Below are positions 12,601 to 21,043 of a stretch of DNA of 60,000 nucleotides, in pieces (position 1 is the first letter of the stretch; every line of letters starts with the position of its first letter). The notes below the pieces were generated by a model. That model searched no databases, was not told where the DNA came from, and saw only the letters and a program-made list of their open reading frames with translations. The stretch lies in NCBI RefSeq assembly GCF_029227915.1, contig NC_079880.1, forward strand, positions 12,863,501 through 12,923,500, in the 5' to 3' direction. The translations under genes and the position numbers were made by a program. The stretch comes from Hydractinia symbiolongicarpus (taxonomy: Eukaryota; Cnidaria; Hydrozoa; Anthoathecata; Hydractiniidae).

Positions 12601-14975
12601 TACTTTCATAGATTACTTGTGTTACTTTGACGAATTGTCTTCTAGAAGCTTTTGATGATATGTGTTGGCGGCAAAAGGCAAGCTAGACATGATAATGAGG
12701 TTGACCAGTCTATAATAAGGAAAATAGGAAACTTTGAAGAGTGGAAGACAGGGCACAGTAAGAATATTTACTTAGAGGCTAAACATTGTGTTGGTACAGC
12801 AGATGTTATAGGTAAGAAGTGTACTTAACGATGTAGGGTGTAATCCAACGTTCTCAGTAGCTGTTAAAGGCTATTTCCCAATTGAAATTTATCCCAAATT
12901 TCCCAATTTATTAGAAGAGCTAATTGTATTTACTACAACATATGGGATTTATAGCCCATTTTATGCAAGTTGTAAAGAAGTAAGATTTCAATAATACTTA
13001 AGACCACCTTCATGAAATTCCTTGGGATTTAGCGGCCATTATTTTACATTTCTGGATTACACCCTGAGATATAGGCTATCACAGAGGTGGAGAAAAACTA
13101 GCTTAGAAGAGTCATTATCAGAGGTTGCTTAACACCAAGTTTGATTGAGATAAAGATAATTTGCCTGATAATGATGTTGTAGAAGGGCCAGCTATGCAGA
13201 TAAGACAGAATGGGTAGTAGAGGCTATTAGGAAAATGAAGATTGGCAAGGTTGCATAGTATCAGGTGTTGTTGCAGAGATGGCATGAGCTTTTGGATATA
13301 CTGAAGGTGAGCTTATTATAAGTCTAAAAGATAATATTAAAATAAGATTAAAAAGGATAGTGTTATCCGGAGTGACTGGCAGACAAGTGTAATAGTGAAA
13401 TGTTTCAAGGGCAAGGGTGATGCATAATTATAGAGGTAACTTTATAGGGTTGAAGTTGGTTGGTCAAGTAATAAAAGTTATTGAAAGAGTAAAATGATAA
13501 GTTACTTAAATAAAGAATTGATATAGATAAGATGAACTTTGGTTTTCTTTCAGGGGGTGGCACTACAGATGCAATATTTCTACTTAGACAGCTTTAGGAA
13601 AAGTATAAGGAAGGAGAAAGTATCTCTATTTTGTCTTTGTAGACTCAGAGAAAGTTTTCATAGAGTTCTACATGAAGTTATTTGTTGGGCTATGAGAAAA
13701 CTAGGTGTGTACAGTCTATGTACCGCAGTGCTATAATTTGTTTCAAGATTAATGATTCACTTAGTGAAGAATTTAGTGTAAATGTTGGTGTACATCAGGG
13801 TTCTGTACTTAGTGTTTTGTTGTTTGTTTTAGTATTTAAACGCTGTTAATGGAACTCAGAACAGGTTGTCTATGGGAGTTATTGTATGCAGATAATTTTG
13901 TTCTTATAGCAGAGTCAATGGAAGAATTAGTTGAAAAGTTTGAGAAGTGGAAGAGAGAACTTCAAGAGAAAGTCAATGTGTAATGCCAGTCTAAGAGACA
14001 GAAACAGTTCAAATGACCTAAGAGGCATACTAGGTATCTGTAGTGGTAAAAATGGTATCCAGATAATAAGATGGAGTTGGTTGGGACATTTAGAAAGAAT
14101 GGAGGAGGATAATATAGTAAGGAAGATTAAAGACTTCCTGGGGCAAAACCCAGAGGTAGACCGAGAATAACTTGTAAGAAGGTACAAGGACAGACTCGAT
14201 GTATAGGAATTTGTGTTTAGATCTAACACAGTCCAGGTTAGATTGGAAGAGGGTTATTAATATATCATGCTAGCATTAAAAACGAACGGACGTTAAGCCA
14301 AGGATGATGAGGATGATGAGGATGACGATAACAATGTTCTTGTTTGTTATATAGAGTATATTTTATGAGTAACCATTACATTATTTGTAAATCATTACCC
14401 TTGGGTAAAATTAGGGTGAATGAAGGTCTACTTTTCTCAAACGAACAAAAAAATCTGGCTTGTACTGAACAAAGCTTCAAATACTTGTCTCAATATTCCG
14501 CAATCAATTAAAATAAAAATATATTTCTGAGAGAGCATTTTGATTTAATATTAAGAAAACCAATATATAGCTTACCTTCTCTTTCAGTTTGCTTTTGTTG
14601 TTTAGTTTAGGCAGCCGCAGCTTTTTGCTGTCTTTTGGCACCCAAACGTCAAATCTGGAGTTCCAACCATCAAAGTGAATAAGAACCTGTGATGTATCTG
14701 ATTTTACACGGACAATTTTGGCAGCATACCTGAACACGCAACATAAATTAGATAACAAATAAAAAGTCATCGTAAAGTAAAACAAGACCTAATATTTCAA
14801 ATTTGAACATGTTACACAAAGAATTCTACTAATTTTACTAAAAATAATTAAATAAGTTTTATTACCAGTTGCCAAGAAAATCCATTGCTTCTACTTTAGT
14901 TCCTAAAGACATTTCAGCTTTTGGAGATTTAATTGTTGGTGATGTAACTTTTTGTTTTTTTGATTTTCCTGCCAT
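644..14975 (-). CDS. PHF20L: PHF20/PHF20L1-like chromatin reader (double Tudor, AT-hook, C2H2, PHD), 15 exons
   Basis: Coding exons in transcript order: 14975-14866, 14729-14576, 11539-11452, 11153-11080, 9381-9146, 8990-5803, 5552-5478, 4879-4686, 4129-4102, 3959-3801, 3464-3382, 2919-2755, 1712-1610, 1350-1325, 913-644 (stop TGA 646-644). All junctions are GT-AG and the phases agree, giving 1650 residues. Exons 1-2 encode a Tudor fold (VEAMDFLGNW, then VLIHFDGWNSRFDVWV), and exons 3-4 a second (WRIGDRVIAKWG, VTFYDGFKKV). Exon 6 is mostly low-complexity Lys/Ser-rich, with an AT-hook-like KGRPVGWPKGKPRKKK near residue 790. Exon 10 holds a C2H2 finger (YKCSIPGC...HLLEYHH). Exons 12-13 hold a PHD finger (CVCEDECELGFMIQ, then CEQCFTWQHGEC...CHIC). 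In vertebrates this family reads methyl-lysine within the MOF-NSL acetyltransferase complex in the nucleus. Vertebrate members are about 1010 residues; the extra length here is in exon 6. A copy-number paralogue cannot be excluded. Confidence 0.9.
1131..1277. repeat. Minisatellite, seven 21-bp units
   Basis: Consensus TTTTCACAGTAAATATTCCGA, contiguous, with 2-6 changes per unit. It lies between the last two coding exons of the PHF20-like gene. Because 21 is a multiple of three, both strands stay open, but nothing suggests translation. Confidence 0.85.
1833..2075 (+). mobile_element. 3' end of the same LINE family, truncated copy
   Basis: Shares with 14085-14300 the stretches GAGGAGGATAATA-AGTAAG, CCCAGAGGCAGGCCGAAGAC and CCATGCTAGCATGGAAAACG. 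It lies in intron 12 of the PHF20-like gene, antisense to it. Typical 5' truncation. Confidence 0.75.
2448..2552. repeat. Dispersed repeat, copy in PHF20-like intron 12
   Basis: CAGAAAGATTCACCAACGCTG ... GGTTATAAGCGTTAGGG ... AAAAAACATGTA is collinear with 18956-19066. Two direct repeats of AAAATCCGACATCAGGCT lie just upstream (2236-2274). Confidence 0.5.
3009..3118. repeat. Half-copy related to the 57902-58060 MITE
   Basis: GAAGGTTTATTATGGCACGC followed, about 60 bp later, by GTAATCAAATTGAAATGGAA matches the reverse of the 57902-58060 element. The second terminus is not clear. It lies in PHF20-like intron 11. Confidence 0.45.
4203..4440. repeat. Minisatellite, about ten 22-bp units, in PHF20-like intron 8
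   Basis: Consensus GTTGGAGTTACTGAGGGGAA with drift (TGTTACAGAGG, CTTACTAAGAGG variants). Degenerate units continue to about 4630. Confidence 0.8.
9906..10997. mobile_element. Non-autonomous DNA transposon, family A copy 1
   Basis: Inverted termini at 9906-9934 (GGCGACTCCAACTTGATTAG...) and 10969-10997 (reversed: GGAGACTCCAATTTAATTAT...). The interior has AACACCCTCC-TTCGTTGT motifs near both ends and about four direct repeats of roughly 45 bp (10575-10740, ATAACTTTCAAAACA...). No coding capacity. It lies in PHF20-like intron 4. No clear target duplication. Confidence 0.8.
11983..14325 (+). mobile_element. Degenerate RTE/CR1-like LINE, about 2.3 kb, antisense in PHF20-like intron 2
   Basis: Broken frames give an endonuclease domain near 12160-12630 (VMAGGDFIGHVGNSSEGYGG, VHGGYRFMSRNKEEERLLD), a reverse-transcriptase core near 13540-13860 (GGGTTDAIFLLRQL in one frame, RESFHRVLHEVICWAMRKLG in another, HQGSVLSVLLF) and the 3' piece WSWLGHLERMEEDNIVRK near 14070. 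It ends in a GATGATGAGGATGATGAG tract. Stops and frameshifts are frequent, so it is dead. The 5' part has a 77-bp tandem duplication (11987-12140). Clade is uncertain; the endonuclease resembles the retrotransposon-derived 'craniofacial development protein 2-like' sequences. Confidence 0.85.
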
Positions 14976-15819
14976 ATTTAATATTGGTTTCGTTTCTAAG
15001 CAAGGAGTACACACCAGGTAATATATAATAAACAACGCTACAGAATTGACAAAAAGCATAGATTAGGAGCAGCACCAAAAAAAAAAAAAATACAAATTAA
15101 CAATATTTAGAGAACACACATTATAACATGCTGTTAATTGGCATCCTTGCTGGATATTTTTCTTTTTCATTTCTTATCAATATTTTTGAAATAATGTGCA
15201 ACAAAGTTTCTTATTTAAAGAATGCATGTATTGATTTTCGTGTGTGCATAATTTATGTATGAAGCATTAATTACATTTCTGGAACAAATGCAAGAAAATT
15301 AAAAAATTTTCCTTAGAATGGCTAAAGTTGATATGCCCAAAAAACATTGCATTAAAAGGCAAAAAAAATCATAACATTATTCGGAACATCAGAGATGTCA
15401 TTAAAATGTCATTATACCTGGTCTGTTATTTACACTAGACATATGCAAGATGTATACAGAAAATAACAAAATAATATAACACAGTTTTGTATTGAGAAAA
15501 CATTGCCAATGAGGAGTCAATGTATATGTTATCCAGTAAACGTGTTTAATTTAAATCGATGTAATGTCCCATTGGTAAAATATAATTGCATGTATATTTA
15601 TACTCTTTTTTTCTTTTTCTAATAAATACAGCCATGCACAGGAAAGAATTTTTCTTCTTCAAATTTCATTCTCAACAATGTCAAGACAACACCCAAAAAA
15701 TTGAGAGTAACATATACAGCAACAGAGTGTAAATGTTTGTTGAGAAATATTACAAAGACATATAAAATATATATAAAACAAAAATTTATATATATTGCAA
15801 ACTACTCTAAAGAGAAAAT
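14976..15819. other. Spacer between PHF20-like start and MMAB stop
   Basis: It holds the PHF20-like promoter/5' UTR (a possible 5' UTR acceptor, GCTTAG|AAACG, about 25 bp before the ATG) and the MMAB 3' UTR. AT-rich, no coding sequence or known repeat seen. Confidence 0.5.
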
Positions 15820-16542
15820 CTATCTTTTTTCCACTGTCTTTGTCCGTCGCTTGTAAACAAGTTCATGCTCACCTTCTTGGAATGCAGCATAACGAGCAAC
15901 CGTAAATAAAAAATCACTTAGTCTGTTTACAAATTTAAAAACATTTTCATCCAGTTCAGAGCTTTGTAATAATGGAACCAGTTTACGTTCTGTTCTTCGG
16001 CAAATCGATCGCGCAATATGTAAAGAAGCACTACACTTACCACCAGAGGGTAAAATAAAGTTTTTTAACGGTGGTAAATTATCATGATACTCATCAATCC
16101 ATTTTTCTAATTCGTGAATATACGTTGAGTCAAACAAGATTATATTTTTGTTAATAGCAGTAGATGTACTGGAGGCAGGTGTTGCAACATTCGAACTTAC
16201 TTCTTGTAATATACACTGAATCTCTTCTAACCTTTCAACAATATCCATGTGCTCATTGTCAATGCAAAATTCTCTTGACAAACCCAAAGACGATGACAAC
16301 TCATCCACAGTACCAAGTGCATCAAATACATCATCATTTTTGGATTTTCTTTCACCAGTAAACAAAGCAGAGGTCCCTTTATCACCTGTTTTAGTGTATA
16401 TTTTCCAGCCACCACTACACAGTTGTCTTGAGTGTAATACATGAGCAGACTTCACAAAATATTTTGATTGATAAGTGTGTTTTTGTATAGCATTTGCAGC
16501 CAAAATATTCATACATCGGATTGTTCCTCTAGCTGCAAACAT
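15820..16542 (-). CDS. MMAB: Corrinoid (cob(I)alamin) adenosyltransferase, mitochondrial, intronless
   Basis: A 240-residue single open reading frame from ATG 16542 to a stop at 15820. It transfers the adenosyl group of ATP to cob(I)alamin, making the adenosylcobalamin used by mitochondrial methylmalonyl-CoA mutase. Family signatures are all present: [18 protein letters not shown] (residues 48-65), [15 protein letters not shown] (73-87), [20 protein letters not shown] (164-183) and [15 protein letters not shown] (206-220). The Arg/Glu set of the active site (R178, R182, R183, E185, R207, D210) is intact. The first 45 residues are rich in Arg/Lys/Ser with no acidic residue, as in a mitochondrial presequence. 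Length is close to the human enzyme. The coding region has no introns, unlike the multi-exon mammalian gene. A non-coding first exon upstream is possible. It lies 845 bp upstream of the PHF20-like start, on the same strand. Confidence 0.93.
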   Translation of the reverse strand: MFAARGTIRCMNILAANAIQKHTYQSKYFVKSAHVLHSRQLCSGGWKIYTKTGDKGTSALFTGERKSKNDDVFDALGTVDELSSSLGLSREFCIDNEHMDIVERLEEIQCILQEVSSNVATPASSTSTAINKNIILFDSTYIHELEKWIDEYHDNLPPLKNFILPSGGKCSASLHIARSICRRTERKLVPLLQSSELDENVFKFVNRLSDFLFTVARYAAFQEGEHELVYKRRTKTVEKR

Positions 16543-17897
16543 ACCGTGCCCTCTTTTAAACGAGAAAACATATATATAAGTCTTAAGAACAATGTCAAAA
16601 AATGTATTTAGTTTTTGATTTTAATTTGAAAGTGGTTGCACAGTCCTTACTACACTGCTTGCAAATAAATTGAAAGTTGCAGAATTGGCAACTTGTTTAG
16701 GTAATATTGACCAAGAATTAAGTCTTAGTAACAGATTTATTTTCCAGTCATGATTGTGATTTTAAGCAGTAAAATGACATCATTATTTTATAACTATATT
16801 CAAAACATTTGCAAATCTCAAGTCATAAAATCTGTAAAGAATTAATGCACAGACAAGTTATTTTTTTCGTATATTCATGTATATTTTAAAATCAGACATA
16901 TTGTTTTCTTTCAAATTAAACTCAAAATAAAAAAATGAACCAGAATAAACATTGCAATGAAATTCCTCTAGAGTTAATTCAAGGCTGCACAAAATGAAAC
17001 AAAGCTAAGACTTTTATAACATGTATGATCGCTAAACTTCGAAAACAAAATTCCAGCACTTCAGAAATTTTTTGGATGAATTAACTGAACTCTCAGTCAA
17101 CTTTTCAATTTCAGGGATAACAATACAAGTTCCAAACTAGTTAAATTAACAGCTTATTCAAGCTGTAACAATGCATTAAAAAATAATAATACCATATTCG
17201 ATCACTTCAGTCAATACTTAGAAAACTCTCATTAAGGCCAGGTAAAGTTGATTGTCTGTTTTCTTTAAAGAACATGATGTATATACACATTTTATTTTAC
17301 TTAAAAATGCATATGCCCCTGCCATTTTATAAACTAAAAAAACAAAGTATGCCGGGTTTTTTATGCTTAAAAAATACTTTACAAAAATTTTTAATATGTA
17401 TATATATACCATAAACAACGGATAAATTTATAAACAAACAATTCAAATAAAAAATATTGACAAATTTTTTATGAAGAGTTTGAATTGAACTAAAATGATG
17501 GAAAATAGCAGAAGCATGCTGTTTTGAGTATGAAATAAAAATCAACCAATGTGTCAGGCAAAACAAGAGAGAAAATTTTTCTAAAGTTCTTTTTTTCCAG
17601 TCGTTTTTTTTAATCCAATATGGCTGAATTGTGAAAATTTCCCAATAGCAATTTTCGCTTTTTTAAAAAATATAAAAAATTTGAATGTACCATAGTTTTG
17701 GGGACTTTTAAACATGTAGGGTTCTAGGCATAAACAATTCTAAAAGCCGTATACTGTAGGAACCACTGGGGCCACGAAGTTAAACATTTCAGAATTTTAA
17801 TCTTATTTATAAACTTGTGCCAAAAAAGGAAAAATGCTGACCTCTTCTGATTTTAGTTCTTTTTATTGGTACTGTTTTATATGTAGTGTTTTATAGG

Positions 17898-18032
17898 TAC
17901 AATGGAATCTCTCTATCTCAAACTAAAGTCTCGGTCCCTTTGTGGTCCACCAAGGTATTGTTGTGGTCCACCAAGGTATTTTCCTTTTAATATTTCAAAC
18001 TTGCGAGTTCGAGATAGAGAGATTACACTGTA
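17898..18032. mobile_element. 135-bp MITE, TA-flanked, pogo/Tc1-like termini
   Basis: Ends TACAATGGAATCTCTCTATC and (reversed) TACAGTGTAATCTCTCTATC match at 24 of 27 positions including the TA. The centre holds a 20-bp direct duplication, GTGGTCCACCAAGGTATT. Termini of type CAGTGNAACCTCTCTATCTCG are seen in pogo/Tigger-like MITEs. Confidence 0.75.
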
Positions 18033-18339
18033 TATACACCTTTTTTTAAAAGGAAAAATTTAAAATCACAGTGGGAAATGCTTATTGAAAAAATAAAGAT
18101 TATGCATTCGTAGAAATATTACCCTATGTGGTATACACTTTTTTTAAAATATATTTTATAAGAATATTTCGATGAAAAGTGCAGATTATTCTAAGAATAT
18201 GATCATCTTTATTATTTTGTAACTCATAAATTTTTATTCTTATTATTGATGTAAAATATCTTTTCTAAGGTTTCACTTGAAGTATGTTCCCCTACAAAAT
18301 GTAGTTGTCTGTTTGTAACCCTAACTGTGCTTAAATAAC

Positions 18340-18640
18340 ATCACCTTAGGGTTGATCTTCATGGTTAAAAAATTGCTGATGTCAGCAAAGACCCACCAAT
18401 TTAATTTTTTAAAAAAATATTTACCCGTTAATTCTATTGTGTAAAACTCAACATGCTGACCAAGAAAATATGTATGTGTGCTTTTGACAAACATTTGCAG
18501 ATATTAAGGTTTTTTGACGATGTCATCAACCTGTCTGTTCCTAAACAGGTAGATTGACCAAGCTTGCAGAAAGGGGTCCCATTTTGGTCCAACACAGGAA
18601 ATGACATCAGTTATTTCCACCCATTTTCAAGTTATTAGAC
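18340..18640. repeat. Short copy of the 32880-33610 dispersed repeat
   Basis: Shares GCTGATGTCAGCAAAG, CTGACCAAGAAAATATGTAT, GACAAACATTTGCAGAT and GATGTCATCAACCTGTCTGT in the same order. Confidence 0.55.
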
Positions 18641-18955
18641 TTAAATATAAAAGTTAAATACATTGAATGGTTTTACAATAATAATTACATTGACCTCAAA
18701 CTGCATTAATGTCAAGAGGGGACTATCTTTTTAGAAAACAAATGAGATGTAAATATACTCTCTTTGCAAGTCAGAAATAGTCTAGTATAGTTTTTTAACT
18801 TTAAAAGAACAGCAACAAAATCGAAGGTGTAATTACATGAAATAAGTTTGTACAGTACAGCGGTGTCCTATTATGTACAAGGAAATAAGAAAGTCTGTGT
18901 CTAATTAAAATACAAATAGCTAGGACGAGAAAAAACCCAAAAAGCACACGTAAGT

Positions 18956-19066
18956 TGATCAGAAGAATTCACCAAAGCTGGGCAATATGCTCAGTATGTA
19001 TTTGAAAATTTCCCTATCTGAACCTGAATTCGCTTATAAGCGTTATGCTTATAAAAAAAACATGTA
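18956..19066. repeat. Dispersed repeat, copy upstream of TPP1
   Basis: Collinear with 2448-2552 (ATTCACCAAAGCTGGGCAA, CTTATAAGCGTTATG, AAAAAAACATGTAC). It ends about 270 bp before the TPP1 start and might contribute to its promoter region. Confidence 0.5.
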
Positions 19067-19339
19067 CTCTTATAAGAGTAACAGTCTGTTAAAAAATGTA
19101 AAAATGTAGCTTAATAAGACAAAAAACGAAAAAACAACAGCAACACAACACACGAGTGTAGAACAAAATATACTACGGTCGTGGTCCAGCATACAAATAA
19201 GTAAATTCGTCAAATACCGTTATGCAAATTACTCATTTTTTGTTTTTGTCATGTGATTTGGCTGCAGTTTACTGCATGAGATTGCCCCACAAAAGTTGCA
19301 CAAGCTGGACACATATTTCTACATTTTGTGTGTTGTGCT

Positions 19340-21043
19340 ATGATTGCTGTTGGTAAAATGAAAACAACATCCGTCTTCTTTTTCTGCTTTGTGTCCATTT
19401 GCAATGCAGTTATCTATTCTGCATTAGAAAAAGGCCAAGATTTGACCTATTGGCAAAAAGAGGGATGGATTAAAGGAAGCAAAGTTGAGCCAACCAAGCT
19501 ATTGCAACTGACATTTGCCCTAAAGCAAGAAAATGTTGGAAAGTTAGAAGAACTCCTTCTAAAGGTTTCAGATCCTGCTTCCAAATCCTATGGACATTAC
19601 CTTAGTGTAGATGACATTACTAATATTGTTTCACCAACAAAACATGCAGTTGATGTAGTTAAGACCTGGCTTTCAAATCATCATGTAACTGATTGTGACC
19701 TGACACAAAACAGGGATTTTTTGGTATGCTGGATGCCATGCAAAACTGCTGAGGAATTACTTACTGGTGCTGTGTTTTACTACTTTATGCATGATAAGTA
19801 TAGTAAGAATGTCATTCGTTCTTCTTCTCAATACTATATCCCCACTTACATTGCTGAATATTTAGACTTTGTTGGTGGTGTTCACAGATTTCCATCAATC
19901 AATTTTTTAAAAACACGCAAAGAAAAAATTTCAACTTCAATACCATTTAATAGTAATTCAGTTCATGTTGGTGTTTATCCAAAAGTTTTGCGGGAAAGAT
20001 ATAATCTTACTGCAGAAGATGTTGGTTCACATCCAGATAATGCACAAGTTGTTGCTCAATTCTTAGAACAATATTTTGCTCCAGCGGACTTGAGTGAATT
20101 TATGTCACTCTTCGTTGGTAGTGATTTTGTTCATCACACTAAAATTGATAAAATTATTGGCCCAAACACTGGAAGATCTGGAATTGAAGCTAGTTTGGAT
20201 ACACAGTACATCATGGGACTTGGTGCTAACATAACAACTTGGTTTTGGAGTACAGCTGGTAGACATGAAAACCAAGAGCCATTCCTAGAGTGGATTTTAG
20301 CTGTAGGTAATACTACTACAGTACCTTGGGTACACAGTGTTAGTTATGGAGATAATGAAGATTCTTTGTCTCCTGAGTATATGAAAAGAATCAATGCTGA
20401 ATTTATGAAAGCTGGAACAAGAGGACTTTCCATATTATTTGCAAGTGGTGATGATGGAGCTGGCTGCAAGAAAAACAAATTTAGACCAAGTTTTCCTGTT
20501 ACAAGTCCTTATGTTACAGGAGTTGGTGGAACAGGTTTTGTTAACCCATTTGCTGCTGGGAAAGAATTTGCATATGAAATAAGTGGAGGAGGTTTTAGCA
20601 ATGTCTTTAGTCAACCAAGTTATCAATCTGCAAAAGTGGAAAAATTCCTAAACTCAAGTGGTGTGCCATCTGCACAATATTTTAATAAAACTGGTCGAGC
20701 ATATCCAGATATAGCTGCCATCTCTCGTCACTTTTGGATTGTAAATAACCGCATCCCTGTTCCAGGTGTCGCAGGCACATCAGCATCAACACCAACTGTT
20801 GCTGGTATCATAAGCATGCTGAATGAACATCGATTACACAACAAAAAGCCAACCATGGGCTTCCTTAATCCATTTTTGTACCAAAATGCACAGGCTTTGT
20901 TTGATGTAACAAGTGGTTGCAATGAAGGTTGCCTTTCTGGAGATAAAGGTTTTTGTGCTACTACTGGCTATGATCCAGTATCTGGTAATGGTACCCCTAA
21001 TTATCCGGAATTGGTAAAAGCTGCAATGAAGGTGTTTGCATAG
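19340..21043 (+). CDS. TPP1: Tripeptidyl-peptidase 1 (sedolisin, peptidase S53), intronless
   Basis: A 567-residue frame from ATG 19340; a second in-frame ATG at 19358 gives 561 residues, nearer the human 563. Either start leaves a hydrophobic signal segment (MKTTSVFFFCFVSICNA). A pro-domain (about residues 25-190) precedes the S53 catalytic domain. Numbered from 19340, the catalytic set is E283 and D287 in SGIEASLDTQY, oxyanion D371 in FASGDDGAG and the nucleophile S481 in GTSASTP. The calcium-site sequences LFDVTSGC and TGYDPVSGNGTPNYP follow. In mammals the enzyme removes tripeptides from the N-termini of peptides in lysosomes; the signal peptide and several NxT/S sites fit that route. The whole gene is one exon, whereas the mammalian gene has many introns. 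The pieces read as animal TPP1 rather than bacterial sedolisin. Retroposition of an ancestral copy is possible. Confidence 0.93.
   Translation: MIAVGKMKTTSVFFFCFVSICNAVIYSALEKGQDLTYWQKEGWIKGSKVEPTKLLQLTFALKQENVGKLEELLLKVSDPASKSYGHYLSVDDITNIVSPTKHAVDVVKTWLSNHHVTDCDLTQNRDFLVCWMPCKTAEELLTGAVFYYFMHDKYSKNVIRSSSQYYIPTYIAEYLDFVGGVHRFPSINFLKTRKEKISTSIPFNSNSVHVGVYPKVLRERYNLTAEDVGSHPDNAQVVAQFLEQYFAPADLSEFMSLFVGSDFVHHTKIDKIIGPNTGRSGIEASLDTQYIMGLGANITTWFWSTAGRHENQEPFLEWILAVGNTTTVPWVHSVSYGDNEDSLSPEYMKRINAEFMKAGTRGLSILFASGDDGAGCKKNKFRPSFPVTSPYVTGVGGTGFVNPFAAGKEFAYEISGGGFSNVFSQPSYQSAKVEKFLNSSGVPSAQYFNKTGRAYPDIAAISRHFWIVNNRIPVPGVAGTSASTPTVAGIISMLNEHRLHNKKPTMGFLNPFLYQNAQALFDVTSGCNEGCLSGDKGFCATTGYDPVSGNGTPNYPELVKAAMKVFA

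Larger units (their letters stand above)
16543..19339. other. Intergenic region between the divergent MMAB and TPP1 genes
   Basis: The two genes are divergent, so both promoters lie here. It contains the 17898-18032 MITE and the repeats at 18340-18640 and 18956-19066. GTCATGTGAT at 19248-19257, about 90 bp before the TPP1 ATG, resembles the lysosomal-gene CLEAR box (GTCACGTGAC) with two mismatches. No other exon recognised. Confidence 0.5.

Noticed and set aside
19328-19339. A GTG start for TPP1 four codons upstream
   Set aside because: Non-ATG starts are unlikely here; ATGs at 19340 and 19358 both give a signal peptide.
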